The notes beneath the pieces were generated by a model, which did no database searches, was not told where the DNA came from, and saw only the letters and a program-made list of their open reading frames with translations. A stretch of DNA of 64,000 nucleotides from Azospirillum sp. TSH64. Lineage in GTDB: Bacteria > Pseudomonadota > Alphaproteobacteria > Azospirillales > Azospirillaceae. Below, one piece after another: positions 16,240 through 24,838 of the stretch. Location of the stretch: positions 3,895,408-3,959,407 of the forward strand of contig NZ_LGQW01000015.1 in the NCBI RefSeq assembly GCF_003116035.1. The letters are read 5' to 3'. Position 1 is the stretch's first letter, and each line of letters starts with the position of its first letter. The position numbers and the translations under genes were made by a program.

Positions 16240-16380
16240 GTGGAAAAAATCCCTTTTTCCGGTTGCTCCGCCGCGGGCATTGTCGACAGCGCATGGAAAC
16301 CATGGCTGAAGACACCGGATCGGGCCATCGGGGTAAAACCGAGGGTCCGCCAGCCCGCGTGAGGTTTTGACGACGGCGCT

Positions 16381-16409
16381 TACATAGCTCTCTTGCATCA
16401 CTTTGGCAA
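16381..16409 (-). promoter_or_regulatory. Candidate sigma-70 promoter of rpsB
   Basis: On the minus strand TTGCCA (complement of 16404-16409), a 17-bp spacer, then TATGTA (complement of 16381-16386). Both boxes are close to consensus, and the site is correctly oriented about 140 nt before the rpsB start. The same 245-bp gap also serves the divergent EcsC-family gene. Confidence 0.6.
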
Positions 16410-16484
16410 CAGCCACGCAGGTACGGAGAGTCTTTTTGTCGTTGTGATCCTCTCTCCGCATTCTCATCGTTATAGGGGCGCCAG

Positions 16485-17339
16485 ATGCTCAGCCTCGGCC
16501 GCTCCCGTCAGACCGGCGGCGCAGCGTATCGCGGTCTATTTCAGTGGATGAACCAGATGACTTTGGACTCGAAAGCCTTGTCCGCGGTGGAGGGCGCCGC
16601 AGAGCAATATATGGCGGCGCAGGGCATCCTGATGTCCGCGGTTGCCAAGCTGGGCAGCACCGTCGACGGCACGTTGAACCTGCTGCCCGAGGGCATTCGC
16701 AGTTCCCTGCACGATACGCTTCGATCGGCGCTCGACCAGGCGTTCAAGGTCGCGATCCTGAACATGGATGGCGAGACGGGCAAGGAGGCGTCGAAAGGCC
16801 TCTACAAGTTGCTGGGTGCCGCGACCGGTGCGGCGGGTGGCTTTTTCGGGGCGCCGGGGATTCTGGCGGAATTGCCCGTGACCACCACAGCGATCCTTCG
16901 GTCCATCGCCGACGTGGCCCGCTCCATGGGTGCGGATTTGAAGGACCCGGCGGTACAGCTCGCCTGTCTCCAGGTCTTCGCGCTTGGCGGTCCCCTGGAC
17001 GATGACGACGAGGCGGACGCCCTCTTCGTTGCCTCGCGAGTCGGAGCGAACATTGCCGCGCCGAAGCTGGCTGAAATGATCACGAAGATCGCCAGCCGCT
17101 TCGCGATAACGCTGTCGCCGAAAATCGTGGCGCAATCGGTACCGATCGCCGGGGCCGTGGCCGGCGCCGGGCTGAACCTGACCTACATGTCCTTCTACCA
17201 ATCGATGGCGGCCGTCATGTTCACTCTGAAGCCCATCGAGGCCGAATTCGGTCAGGAAGCAACGCGGCAGAGCTTTATCGATGCCATCGATAGCATCAAA
17301 GCCAGGAAAATCGCCGGAAAGTCGAGGATGTTTCCGTAA
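16485..17339 (+). CDS. EcsC family protein
   Basis: Protein of 284 residues resembling the EcsC family. It is rich in alanine and glycine with amphipathic helices. Landmarks are GAATGAAGGFFGAPGILAEL, PVTTTAILRSIADVARSMG and PIAGAVAGAGLNLTYMSFYQ. In Bacillus EcsC is encoded next to an ABC transporter; the molecular role in Gram-negatives is unknown. The ATG at 16485 has AGGGG seven bases upstream. It is a single gene, divergent from rpsB and convergent with aspS. Confidence 0.8.
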   Translation: MLSLGRSRQTGGAAYRGLFQWMNQMTLDSKALSAVEGAAEQYMAAQGILMSAVAKLGSTVDGTLNLLPEGIRSSLHDTLRSALDQAFKVAILNMDGETGKEASKGLYKLLGAATGAAGGFFGAPGILAELPVTTTAILRSIADVARSMGADLKDPAVQLACLQVFALGGPLDDDDEADALFVASRVGANIAAPKLAEMITKIASRFAITLSPKIVAQSVPIAGAVAGAGLNLTYMSFYQSMAAVMFTLKPIEAEFGQEATRQSFIDAIDSIKARKIAGKSRMFP

Positions 17340-17342
17340 CTG

Positions 17343-17375
17343 AAAAAGGCCGCGCCTCAATGGCGCGGCCTCTCC
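17343..17375. terminator. Shared terminator between the ecsC-like gene and aspS
   Basis: A 10-bp perfect stem (17347-17356 with 17362-17371, aggccgcgcc/ggcgcggcct), loop of five. A run of five T follows on the minus strand (complement of 17343-17347), so it best serves aspS. On the plus strand the tail is weak (CTCCAATT), but the hairpin lies directly after the EcsC-family stop. Confidence 0.78.
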
Positions 17376-17397
17376 AATTCTCGGGAATACTCGTCCT

Positions 17398-19224
17398 TTA
17401 CGCCTGAGGCGCCGTCGGAGCGGCCACCTTCGGCTTCGGCAGGTCGAGCTTGAGGTGAAGCTCGCGCAGACGCGCAGTGTCGACCGGAGCCGGGGCCTGC
17501 ATCAGCAGATCTTCGGCCCGCTGGTTCAGCGGGAAGGCGATGACCTCGCGGATGTTCGGCTCGTCGGCCAGCAGCATGACGATGCGGTCGATGCCCGGGG
17601 CCGAACCGCCGTGCGGCGGGGCGCCCAGCTTGAAGGCGCTCAGCATGCCGCCGAATCGGGCTTCCAGTTCCTCCGGCGGGTAGCCGGCGATGTCGAAGGC
17701 CTTGTACATCACTTCGGGCAGATGGTTGCGGATCGCGCCCGAGGACAGTTCCACGCCGTTGCAGACGATGTCGTACTGGTAGGCGTTGATCTCCAGCGGG
17801 TTCTTCTCCTGCAACGCCTTCAGGCCGCCCTGGGGCATGGAGAACGGGTTGTGGCTGAAGATGACCTTGTTGGTCTCCTCGTCCAGCTCGTACATCGGGA
17901 AGTCGACGATCCAGCAGAAGCGGAAGGCGTTCTTCTCGATCAGGTCCAGCTCCTCGCCGATGCGGGTGCGGGCGAAGCCGGCCAGCTTGGCCGCCGGGCC
18001 GGGCTGGTCGCAGACGAAGAAGATCGCGTCGCCGTCCTCGAGGCCGGCCAGCTCGCGCAGGGCGGCCTGGGCGGCTTCCGGCACGAACTTGGCGATCGGA
18101 CCCTTGCCGCCGCCGGCCTCCATGACGATGTAGCCGAGGCCGGGAGCACCGAGCCCGCGGGCCCAGTCGTTCAGCTTGTCGAAGAAGCTGCGCGGACGGT
18201 CGGAGACCTTCGGCGCGCGGATGGCGCGGACGACGCCGCCTTTCTCCAGCGTCTGCTTGAAGGCGCGGAATTCCACGTCGTCGCGCTTGAACACCTCGGT
18301 CACGTCGGTGATGACCAGCGGGTTGCGCAGGTCCGGCTTGTCGTTGCCGTACTTCAGCATCGATTCAGCGTAGGAGATGCGGCGGAACGGCAGGCCGTCG
18401 ATGGTCGGCTTCGAGTCGCGGCGGAAGCTGCCGAACTCGTCGAAGATGCCGTGCAGAACCGGCTCGATGGCGGCGAAGACGTCTTCCTGGGTGACGAAGG
18501 ACATCTCGAAATCGAGCTGGTAGAACTCGCCCGGGCTGCGGTCGGCGCGGGCGTCCTCGTCGCGGAAGCAGGGGGCGATCTGGAAGTAGCGGTCGAAGCC
18601 GGCGACCATCAGCAGCTGCTTGAACTGCTGCGGCGCCTGCGGCAGTGCGTAGAACTTGCCGGGATGGTTGCGGCTGGGCACCAGATAGTCACGCGCGCCT
18701 TCCGGAGAGGAGGCGGTGAGGATCGGCGTCTGGAATTCGGTGAAGCCCTGGTCGATCATGCGGCGGCGCGCCGAGGCGATCACGCGCGAGCGCAGCATGA
18801 TGTTCTCATGGATGCGCTCGCGGCGCAGGTCGAGGAAGCGGTAGCGCAGGCGGACGTCCTCGCCGGCATCGGTGTCCTGGTTGACCTGCAGCGGGATCTG
18901 CTCCGCCTCGCCTTCCACGGTCAGCTCGGCGATCTGCAGCTCGATGCGGCCGGTGGGCAGCTTGTCGTTGATCGTCTCGGCCGTGCGCTTCACCACCTTG
19001 CCGGTGACGGTGATGACCGATTCCAGCTTCAGCCGGTTCGCGACCTCGAAGGCCGGGTTGGAGGTATCGACCACGCACTGCGTCAGGCCGTAATGGTCGC
19101 GCAGGTCGATGAACAGCAGCTGTCCATGGTCGCGCTTCCGGTTCATCCAGCCCGACAGGCGGACGGTTTCACCGGCATTCTCTTCACGAAGCTGGCCGCA
19201 GGTGTGCGTGCGGTAGGGGTGCAT
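17398..19224 (-). CDS. aspS: Aspartyl-tRNA synthetase
   Basis: Class II synthetase of 608 residues, bacterial type. The N-terminal OB-fold anticodon-binding domain starts MHPYRTHTCGQLREENAGE with GWMNRKRDHGQLLFIDLRD. The catalytic core includes QTPILTASSPEGARDYLVPS, QSPQQ-like QAPQQFKQLLMVAGFDRYFQ and FRDEDARADR (motif 2), the bacterial insertion domain, and GIDRIVMLLADEPNIREVIA (motif 3). The ATG at 19224 matches the family start; the frame extends upstream without homology. Whether it also charges tRNA-Asn cannot be told from this window. Confidence 0.97.
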   Translation of the reverse strand: MHPYRTHTCGQLREENAGETVRLSGWMNRKRDHGQLLFIDLRDHYGLTQCVVDTSNPAFEVANRLKLESVITVTGKVVKRTAETINDKLPTGRIELQIAELTVEGEAEQIPLQVNQDTDAGEDVRLRYRFLDLRRERIHENIMLRSRVIASARRRMIDQGFTEFQTPILTASSPEGARDYLVPSRNHPGKFYALPQAPQQFKQLLMVAGFDRYFQIAPCFRDEDARADRSPGEFYQLDFEMSFVTQEDVFAAIEPVLHGIFDEFGSFRRDSKPTIDGLPFRRISYAESMLKYGNDKPDLRNPLVITDVTEVFKRDDVEFRAFKQTLEKGGVVRAIRAPKVSDRPRSFFDKLNDWARGLGAPGLGYIVMEAGGGKGPIAKFVPEAAQAALRELAGLEDGDAIFFVCDQPGPAAKLAGFARTRIGEELDLIEKNAFRFCWIVDFPMYELDEETNKVIFSHNPFSMPQGGLKALQEKNPLEINAYQYDIVCNGVELSSGAIRNHLPEVMYKAFDIAGYPPEELEARFGGMLSAFKLGAPPHGGSAPGIDRIVMLLADEPNIREVIAFPLNQRAEDLLMQAPAPVDTARLRELHLKLDLPKPKVAAPTAPQA

Positions 19225-19580
19225 GGGTCGAAACACCTTGAAAAGGGCGGATTCCGGCGGAAAAAGCGGTCCGACACACCACACCGGACGCGGGCGAAAG
19301 TCAAGCCGCGATAGGACGGAGCCTGCAGCCGGCAGGGCCCGAACGCGACATTTGGAACGCTGTGAAACACTCTGCGCGCCCCTGTTCACCTGTTCCATCC
19401 GCCGGAGCTCGGGCCGTCGACCGCCAGTTTAACACCCTGGCGGCTGCGGGGTAAGCGGACCGGGAAAATCCGGCCGGAGCCATCCGCCCCCTGCCCGCCC
19501 GGCCGGCCGTCCCGGAAAAGGCATCGCCTTCGCGCTTCGCCGGACTTTCATGCACCCGTTCGGTCGTGTATGAAGCAACC
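19225..19580. other. Divergent intergenic region aspS/rnd
   Basis: 356 bp between two divergent genes. It must hold both promoters, but I see no convincing paired -35/-10 boxes and no believable small gene. Short ORFs here are arginine-rich and lack a ribosome site. Confidence 0.5.
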
Positions 19581-20771
19581 ATGACGCTCATCACGACAAC
19601 CGACGCCCTCCAGGCCTTCTGTCAGTCGCTGGCAGGGACCGAATACATCACGGTCGATACCGAGTTCCTGCGGGAAAAGACCTATTGGCCGCAACTGTGT
19701 CTCGTCCAGGTCGGCGGGCCCGACGGCGCGGTCGCCATCGACCCGCTGGCCGAGGGCATCGACCTGGCGCCGCTGTTCGCGCTGATGAGCGACCCGTCGG
19801 TCCTGAAGGTGTTCCACGCCGCCCGGCAGGATGTGGAGATCTTCTGGCATCTGTCCGGCCAGATCCCGCATCCGCTGTTCGATACCCAGGTCGCGGCGAT
19901 GGTCTGCGGCTTCGGCGAGAGCGTGGGCTACGAAACGCTGGTGACCAAGCTGGCCGGCGCACGCATCGACAAGTCCAGCCGCTTCACCGACTGGTCGCAC
20001 CGCCCGCTGACCGAGCGGCAGCTGACCTACGCCCTGTCCGACGTCATCCATCTGCGCCCGGCCTATGAGAAGCTGAAGCGCCGCCTCGCCCGCTCCGGCC
20101 GGTCGCACTGGCTGGAGGAGGAGATGGCGATCCTCACCGATCCGGCCACATATCAGGTCGATCCGGAAAGCTCCTACCTGCGGCTGAAGGTGCGCACCAA
20201 CAAGCCGCGCTTCATGGCGATCCTGAAGGAGCTGGCGGCATGGCGCGAACGCGAGGCCCAGCGCCGCGACCAGCCGCGGTCCCGCATTCTGCGCGACGAG
20301 GCCCTGCTGGAAATCGCCGCCCATGCGCCGACCACCGTCGATGACCTCGCCCGCACCCGCGGGCTGGGACGGGGCTTCGCCGAGGGGCGCCAGGGCGCCG
20401 ACGTGCTGGCCGCGGTGAAGGGCGGGCTGGACCTGCCGGACAGCGCCCTGCCCCGCGTCGAACCGCGCGAGGAGCCGCCGCCCGGCCTGCAACCGATCGT
20501 CGAGCTTCTGCGCGTCCTGCTGAAGATGAAGTGCGACGAGAACAATGTCGCGGCGAAGCTGGTGGCGTCGTCCGCCGATCTGGAGGCCCTGGCGGCCGAC
20601 GATGGCGCAGACATTGCGGCGATGCAGGGATGGCGGCGCGAACTCTTCGGCAATGATGCACTTGCCTTGAAGCATGGAAAGATCGGACTTGCGGTCATAG
20701 ATCGTCGCGTCCGCATCGTTCCTGCTGGCGAACCACGCCCGTCGGCGGTTCCGCCGGAACCGGAAACTTGA
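19581..20771 (+). CDS. rnd: Ribonuclease D
   Basis: 3'-to-5' exoribonuclease of 396 residues that trims tRNA 3' ends and other stable RNAs. The DEDD exonuclease domain starts YITVDTEFLREKTYWPQLCL (first Asp-Glu pair). VLKVFHAARQDVEIFWHL is the second motif, and DWSHRPLTERQLTYALSDV the third with the final Asp. An HRDC domain follows from about residue 210. The ATG at 19581 is preferred over one five codons earlier. A hairpin with a T-run follows the stop. Confidence 0.95.
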   Translation: MTLITTTDALQAFCQSLAGTEYITVDTEFLREKTYWPQLCLVQVGGPDGAVAIDPLAEGIDLAPLFALMSDPSVLKVFHAARQDVEIFWHLSGQIPHPLFDTQVAAMVCGFGESVGYETLVTKLAGARIDKSSRFTDWSHRPLTERQLTYALSDVIHLRPAYEKLKRRLARSGRSHWLEEEMAILTDPATYQVDPESSYLRLKVRTNKPRFMAILKELAAWREREAQRRDQPRSRILRDEALLEIAAHAPTTVDDLARTRGLGRGFAEGRQGADVLAAVKGGLDLPDSALPRVEPREEPPPGLQPIVELLRVLLKMKCDENNVAAKLVASSADLEALAADDGADIAAMQGWRRELFGNDALALKHGKIGLAVIDRRVRIVPAGEPRPSAVPPEPET

Positions 20772-20782
20772 CCTTTTCGGAT

Positions 20783-20812
20783 GGCGTCGCTTCGATGACT
20801 GTGACGCCTTTT
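20783..20812 (+). terminator. Probable terminator of rnd
   Basis: Stem ggcgtcgc (20783-20790) with gtgacgcc (20801-20808), eight pairs including one G-T and a 10-nt loop, followed by TTTT. It begins 12 nt after the rnd stop. Confidence 0.6.
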
Positions 20813-21070
20813 GCTGCGGTCCGGGTACCTCCTGCGCCCGGACTTCAGCCTTAAGGGCTTTTTAAAGAAAGTTACCGTTAAGATCGGTTCGGCTTCGCAG
20901 CATCGAGCGGACCGGGGTATGCCGACCGGGGCATGCCCGGCCTGGCGGCCTGCCGACAACGCCACCCGGGCAGATGGGCCCGGATGGAAAGCAAAAGGCC
21001 GCCGAACAACGAGCGGCCGTAGATACGGGTGGTTGGCAGGCGTGACGCTTGTTGTGGGAGTGAGCAAGGT
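20813..21070 (+). other. Leader/intergenic region before the EAL-domain gene
   Basis: About 260 bp without a gene. It contains a 7-bp hairpin (20819-20825 with 20837-20843, gtccggg/cccggac), an A/T-rich stretch around 20850-20885 that could hold the promoter, and a 6-bp stem (20998-21003 with 21013-21018). No small gene or riboswitch is recognised. Confidence 0.4.
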
Positions 21071-22357
21071 ATGAGCAAGTTTGGCGGCAGACCACCCATT
21101 GGACGGGACCGTGTCCGGCTTTCCACCACGGAGAAGCAGGCCGCCGTCGCAGCCGCCAAGGATCAGAAGCCGGACTTCGACAACGACAAACTGCTGAATC
21201 TGCTGCGGTCGGCGAAGAACGAGCTGCAGGGCATGCGTCTGATCCACATGCACCTGTCGCTTTTGAAGGACCGCGACCCCAGCAGCCAGATGATGGTGCG
21301 CTCCATCATCCAGGAGCTGGCGAGCAAGGCGTCCTACCTGCAGTCCTTCAACATTTCCAACGGCGACGTCATCATCCTCTACAAGGGGCTGAAGCTCACC
21401 GGCGTGACCGACGTCTGCCAGACGGTCGAACAGGTCTTCCTGTCGAAGACGACGCTGACCGGCCCCAACCCCTACAAGGAATATTCGCTCTATTCGATCA
21501 TGGAACTGGCGTTGAATTTCATCAACGTCATCCGTTTCATCGAAGAATTGCAGGCGAACGAAACCGGCAGCCACGTCACCGAGACCAAGCCGCCGATCAC
21601 GCTGGAAGAACTCGGCAAGCTCGAACGCTCGATGCAGATGTTCGACCTGTCGCCCTTCCTGTTCAACCAGGGCATCGCCAACATCGGCAGCGGCGAAGCC
21701 GAGATGGAGTATTTCGAGCTCTACATCTCGATCAAGCTTCTTCAGGAACGGCTCTGCCCGGATTACGACATCACCGCCAACAAGTGGCTGTTCAACTATT
21801 TCACCGCCAATCTCGACCAGTCGGTGCTGCGGGCCCTGAACCATGGGCTCAGCTTCATGCGGGGGCGGCGGATCGGCATCAACATCAACCTGTCCACCGT
21901 CATTTCGACCGGATTCGTGAAGTTCGACGAGCGGCTGCCGATCGACTTCCGCGGGCAGGTGGTGCTTGAGGTGTCGAAGGGCGACCTGATCGAAAACCTG
22001 TCGCTGTTCAACGAGGTGGTGGAGTTCGCCCAGGACCGCCGCTACCAGATCGCGGTCGACGGGCTGAACCCGTTCTGGGTGACGAATTTCGACCTGGAAT
22101 ATCTGAACGCCGACTACGCCAAGATCTTCTGGTCGAACGACATGCTGGAGATGGACCCGTCGTTCGAGAAGTATTTCCGCGACCGCATCGCCGAACAGGA
22201 CCGCTGCAAATTCATCCTGGCCCGCTGCGACAGCGTCACCAGCCTGGTCTATGCCCACAAGATGGGGATCAACCTGGTCCAGGGCCGTGCGGTCGACAAC
22301 ATCATGCGCAAGGGCGTCAGCGTCCGCGAAGCCATCGCCCACGCCAAGGTGGACTGA
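21071..22357 (+). CDS. EAL-domain protein, degenerate active site
   Basis: Protein of 428 residues. The C-terminal ~200 residues keep the outline of an EAL (c-di-GMP phosphodiesterase) domain: IGININLSTVISTGF near residue 271, GQVVLEVSKGDLIENLSLF near 296, and VDGLNPFWVTNFDL near 329. The usual catalytic DDFGTG is replaced by VDGLNP and the EAL triplet itself is not seen. It is therefore probably a c-di-GMP binder or protein-interaction module, not an active enzyme. The N-terminal ~170 residues have no family I recognise. ATG 21071 is chosen over an upstream in-frame start because MSKFGGRP follows a purine-rich leader. Confidence 0.75.
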   Translation: MSKFGGRPPIGRDRVRLSTTEKQAAVAAAKDQKPDFDNDKLLNLLRSAKNELQGMRLIHMHLSLLKDRDPSSQMMVRSIIQELASKASYLQSFNISNGDVIILYKGLKLTGVTDVCQTVEQVFLSKTTLTGPNPYKEYSLYSIMELALNFINVIRFIEELQANETGSHVTETKPPITLEELGKLERSMQMFDLSPFLFNQGIANIGSGEAEMEYFELYISIKLLQERLCPDYDITANKWLFNYFTANLDQSVLRALNHGLSFMRGRRIGININLSTVISTGFVKFDERLPIDFRGQVVLEVSKGDLIENLSLFNEVVEFAQDRRYQIAVDGLNPFWVTNFDLEYLNADYAKIFWSNDMLEMDPSFEKYFRDRIAEQDRCKFILARCDSVTSLVYAHKMGINLVQGRAVDNIMRKGVSVREAIAHAKVD

Positions 22358-22365
22358 GCGCGCGT

Positions 22366-23127
22366 TCAGGTCTTGCGCGGGGCCTGCCGCAGCGGACCGT
22401 CGGTCCAGGCTGGGGGAAGAAGGGCAAGCAGCCAGACCACGGCCATCATCGGCCAGGGGAAGGCGATTCGCGCCCGGTTGCGCTCCAGCCCGCGGCGGAT
22501 GACCCTGGCCGCGGCATCGGTCTCCATCAGGAACGGCATGGGGAAGCGGTTCACTGCCGTCATCCGGCTTTTGACGAAGCCCGGGCAGATGACCGAGACA
22601 CCGATCCCCTCCCCGGCCAGATCGCCGCGCAGCGCCTCGCCATAGACCCGGACCATCGCCTTGCTGGCGCAATAGGCGGGCGCACCGGGAAGACCGCGGA
22701 AGCCGGCCAGCGAGGCCATGATGGCGATCTGTCCGCTCCGCCGCTCCCGCATCGCCGGAAGCAGCGGGTGGATGCTGTTCAGAACGCCGTCGATGTTCAC
22801 CGCCAGGATGCGCCGCGCCTGCTCCTCCGTCTCACCGCCATCGCCGGTGCCAGCCGACATGCCGGCATTGGCGATCAGCAGGTCGACCGGGGTGTCCGCA
22901 TCGACCCGCGCCAACCAGTCGGCCATCGCCTTGCGGTCGGACACATCGATCACCGTCGTCTCGACCAGGGCACCGGCGGCGCGGCAGCGTTGCGCCACAC
23001 CCTCCAGCCTTGCGGAGTCGCGGCCGCTCAGGGCAAGTCGGACCCCGGGGGCGGCGTAGAGGACAGCCAGGGCTTCGCCGATGCCACTGGAGGCTCCGGT
23101 GATGACGATGGACCACGGCTGCTTCAT
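22366..23127 (-). CDS. Short-chain dehydrogenase/reductase
   Basis: Rossmann-fold oxidoreductase of 253 residues. It has the cofactor motif VITGASSGIGEALA at the N-terminus, DLLIANAGMSAG for the adenine pocket, and the catalytic Ser-Tyr-Lys set in IMASLAGFRGLPGAPAYCAS followed by K. The C-terminus has a hydrophobic stretch (WPMMAVVWLLALLPPAW), so it may attach to the membrane; such tails occur in SDRs acting on lipids. The substrate is unknown. The ATG at 23127 fits the SDR start. It converges on the EAL gene with an 8-nt gap. Confidence 0.9.
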   Translation of the reverse strand: MKQPWSIVITGASSGIGEALAVLYAAPGVRLALSGRDSARLEGVAQRCRAAGALVETTVIDVSDRKAMADWLARVDADTPVDLLIANAGMSAGTGDGGETEEQARRILAVNIDGVLNSIHPLLPAMRERRSGQIAIMASLAGFRGLPGAPAYCASKAMVRVYGEALRGDLAGEGIGVSVICPGFVKSRMTAVNRFPMPFLMETDAAARVIRRGLERNRARIAFPWPMMAVVWLLALLPPAWTDGPLRQAPRKT

Positions 23128-23239
23128 GGGATTTCCGCCCTGACCGTCGGCTGCCCTATGGCGCCGACGCTTGTTGTGGGGTGATGTCGCGTTTATAAGC
23201 ACGACATCATTCGACACCGCTTTTCAAGTGAGGCCGCCG

Positions 23240-24136
23240 TTGCCAGCCCATCGCCCCGTCATTGCCAGCATGACCGGTTTCGCACGCGTCGACGGGCACG
23301 GCGACGGCTATTCCTGGACCTTCGAGGCCAAGAGCGTCAATGGCCGCAGCCTGGATCTGCGGTGCCGCCTGCCGTCCGGCTTCGACAGCGTCGAGGCGGC
23401 GGCCCGAGCCGATGTGCCGAAGCGGCTGGCCCGCGGCAACGTCAACCTGACGCTGACCGTCAACCGCGCCCAGGCGGTGTCGCAGCTGCGCATCAACCGC
23501 GAGCTTCTGGCCCAGGTTCTGGAGATCGCGCGGGAGATCGAGGGTGCCGGGGCCGCCGCGCCGCGGCTGGATTCGCTGCTGGCCGTCCGCGGCATCATCG
23601 AGCCGGTCGAAGAGGATGAAACCGAGGCGCGCGAGCGCGTCGAGTCGGCGTTGAAGGGCGACCTGTCCAGGCTGATCGACCAGTTGTCGGTCAACCGCCT
23701 CGCCGAGGGTGCCCGCATCGCCGAGGTGCTGAACGGCCATCTCGACGAGATCGCCCGGCTGGTCGACGCGGCGTCGGCCTGCGCCTCGACCCAGCCGGAC
23801 GCGCTGCGCGAGAAGCTGCGCACCCAGGTCGCGGCGATCCTCGGCTCCTTCCCCGCCCTGTCGGAGGAGCGGCTGGCCCAGGAGGCTGCGATCCTGATCG
23901 GCAAGGCCGACGTGCGCGAGGAGCTGGACCGCCTGCGCGCCCACATCCAGGCCGCGCGCGACATGATGGCGGAAGGCGGCGCCATCGGCCGCCGGTTCGA
24001 CTTCCTGTGCCAGGAGTTCAACCGCGAGGCCAACACGCTCTGCTCCAAATCGGCGGACGTCGAACTGACCCGCATCGGCCTGTCGCTGAAAGCCTCCATC
24101 GAGCAGCTTCGCGAGCAGGTGCAGAACATCGAATGA
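23240..24136 (+). CDS. yicC: YicC family endoribonuclease-like protein
   Basis: Protein of 298 residues. The N-terminal YicC domain starts at IASMTGFARVDG, with FEAKSVNGRSLDLRCRLPSG. The C-terminal DUF1732 domain ends in GAIGRRFDFLCQEFNREANT with LCSKSADVELT. E. coli YicC is an RNA-binding endoribonuclease. The usual MI start is not encoded. A TTG at 23240 has GTGAGG just upstream and gives MPAHRPVIASMTGF; the first ATG in the frame (23270) would remove the first strand. It precedes gmk, as in many bacteria. Confidence 0.9.
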   Translation: MPAHRPVIASMTGFARVDGHGDGYSWTFEAKSVNGRSLDLRCRLPSGFDSVEAAARADVPKRLARGNVNLTLTVNRAQAVSQLRINRELLAQVLEIAREIEGAGAAAPRLDSLLAVRGIIEPVEEDETEARERVESALKGDLSRLIDQLSVNRLAEGARIAEVLNGHLDEIARLVDAASACASTQPDALREKLRTQVAAILGSFPALSEERLAQEAAILIGKADVREELDRLRAHIQAARDMMAEGGAIGRRFDFLCQEFNREANTLCSKSADVELTRIGLSLKASIEQLREQVQNIE

Positions 24137-24175
24137 CCATCGTTCCCGAATGACTGGCAACTGCGAGTGACCGCC

Positions 24176-24823
24176 ATGGCTGCGTCCAACACATCCCCGA
24201 TCCACCGCCGCGGCCTGATGCTGGTGCTGTCCTCCCCGTCGGGGGCCGGCAAGACCACCATCGCCCGCGGGCTGCTGGACCGCGATGCCGGCATCACCAT
24301 GTCGGTGTCGGTGACCACCCGCGCGATGCGTCCGGGCGAGGTCGAAGGGCTGGATTACTACTTCATCGATCAGCCGCGCTTCGACCGCATGGCGGAGACC
24401 GGCGACCTGCTGGAACATGCCCGCGTCTTCGGCAACTGCTATGGCACGCCGCGCGTGGCGGTGGAGGACGCGCTGGGCGCCGGCCGCGACGTGCTGTTCG
24501 CCATCGACTGGCAGGGCGCGCAGCAGTTGGCGCAGAACGCCCGCGACGATCTGGTCAGCGTCTTCGTCCTGCCGCCGTCGGTCAGCGAACTGGAACGCCG
24601 CCTGCGCGGCCGCGGCCAGGATTCCGAGGAGGTCATCGCCAACCGGATGGCGAAGGCGTCCAACGAGATCAGCCACTGGCCGGAATACGACTATGTCATC
24701 GTCAACAGCGACGTGACCGAGAGCATCGCCGCGGTTGAGTCCATCCTGCATGCCGAACGGCTGCGCCGCCGCCGTCAGGTCGGCCTGCCGGAGTTCGTGC
24801 GCAGCATTCAGGACACGCTGTAA
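24176..24823 (+). CDS. gmk: Guanylate kinase
   Basis: Enzyme of 215 residues that phosphorylates GMP to GDP with ATP. The P-loop is LSSPSGAGKTTIARG. The GMP-binding region contains SVTTRAMRPGEVEGLDYYFI, and FAIDWQGAQQL is the Walker B-like part. ATG 24176 is preferred over a GTG at 24167 (GAGTGA lies at a good distance). The 39-nt gap to yicC and the same strand suggest one operon. Confidence 0.97.
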   Translation: MAASNTSPIHRRGLMLVLSSPSGAGKTTIARGLLDRDAGITMSVSVTTRAMRPGEVEGLDYYFIDQPRFDRMAETGDLLEHARVFGNCYGTPRVAVEDALGAGRDVLFAIDWQGAQQLAQNARDDLVSVFVLPPSVSELERRLRGRGQDSEEVIANRMAKASNEISHWPEYDYVIVNSDVTESIAAVESILHAERLRRRRQVGLPEFVRSIQDTL

Positions 24824-24838
24824 CTGTTTGTTTGATAT

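Noticed and set aside
20174..22672. 832-residue minus-strand ORF
   Set aside because: It is antisense to rnd and the EAL gene, with low-complexity composition and no ribosome site.
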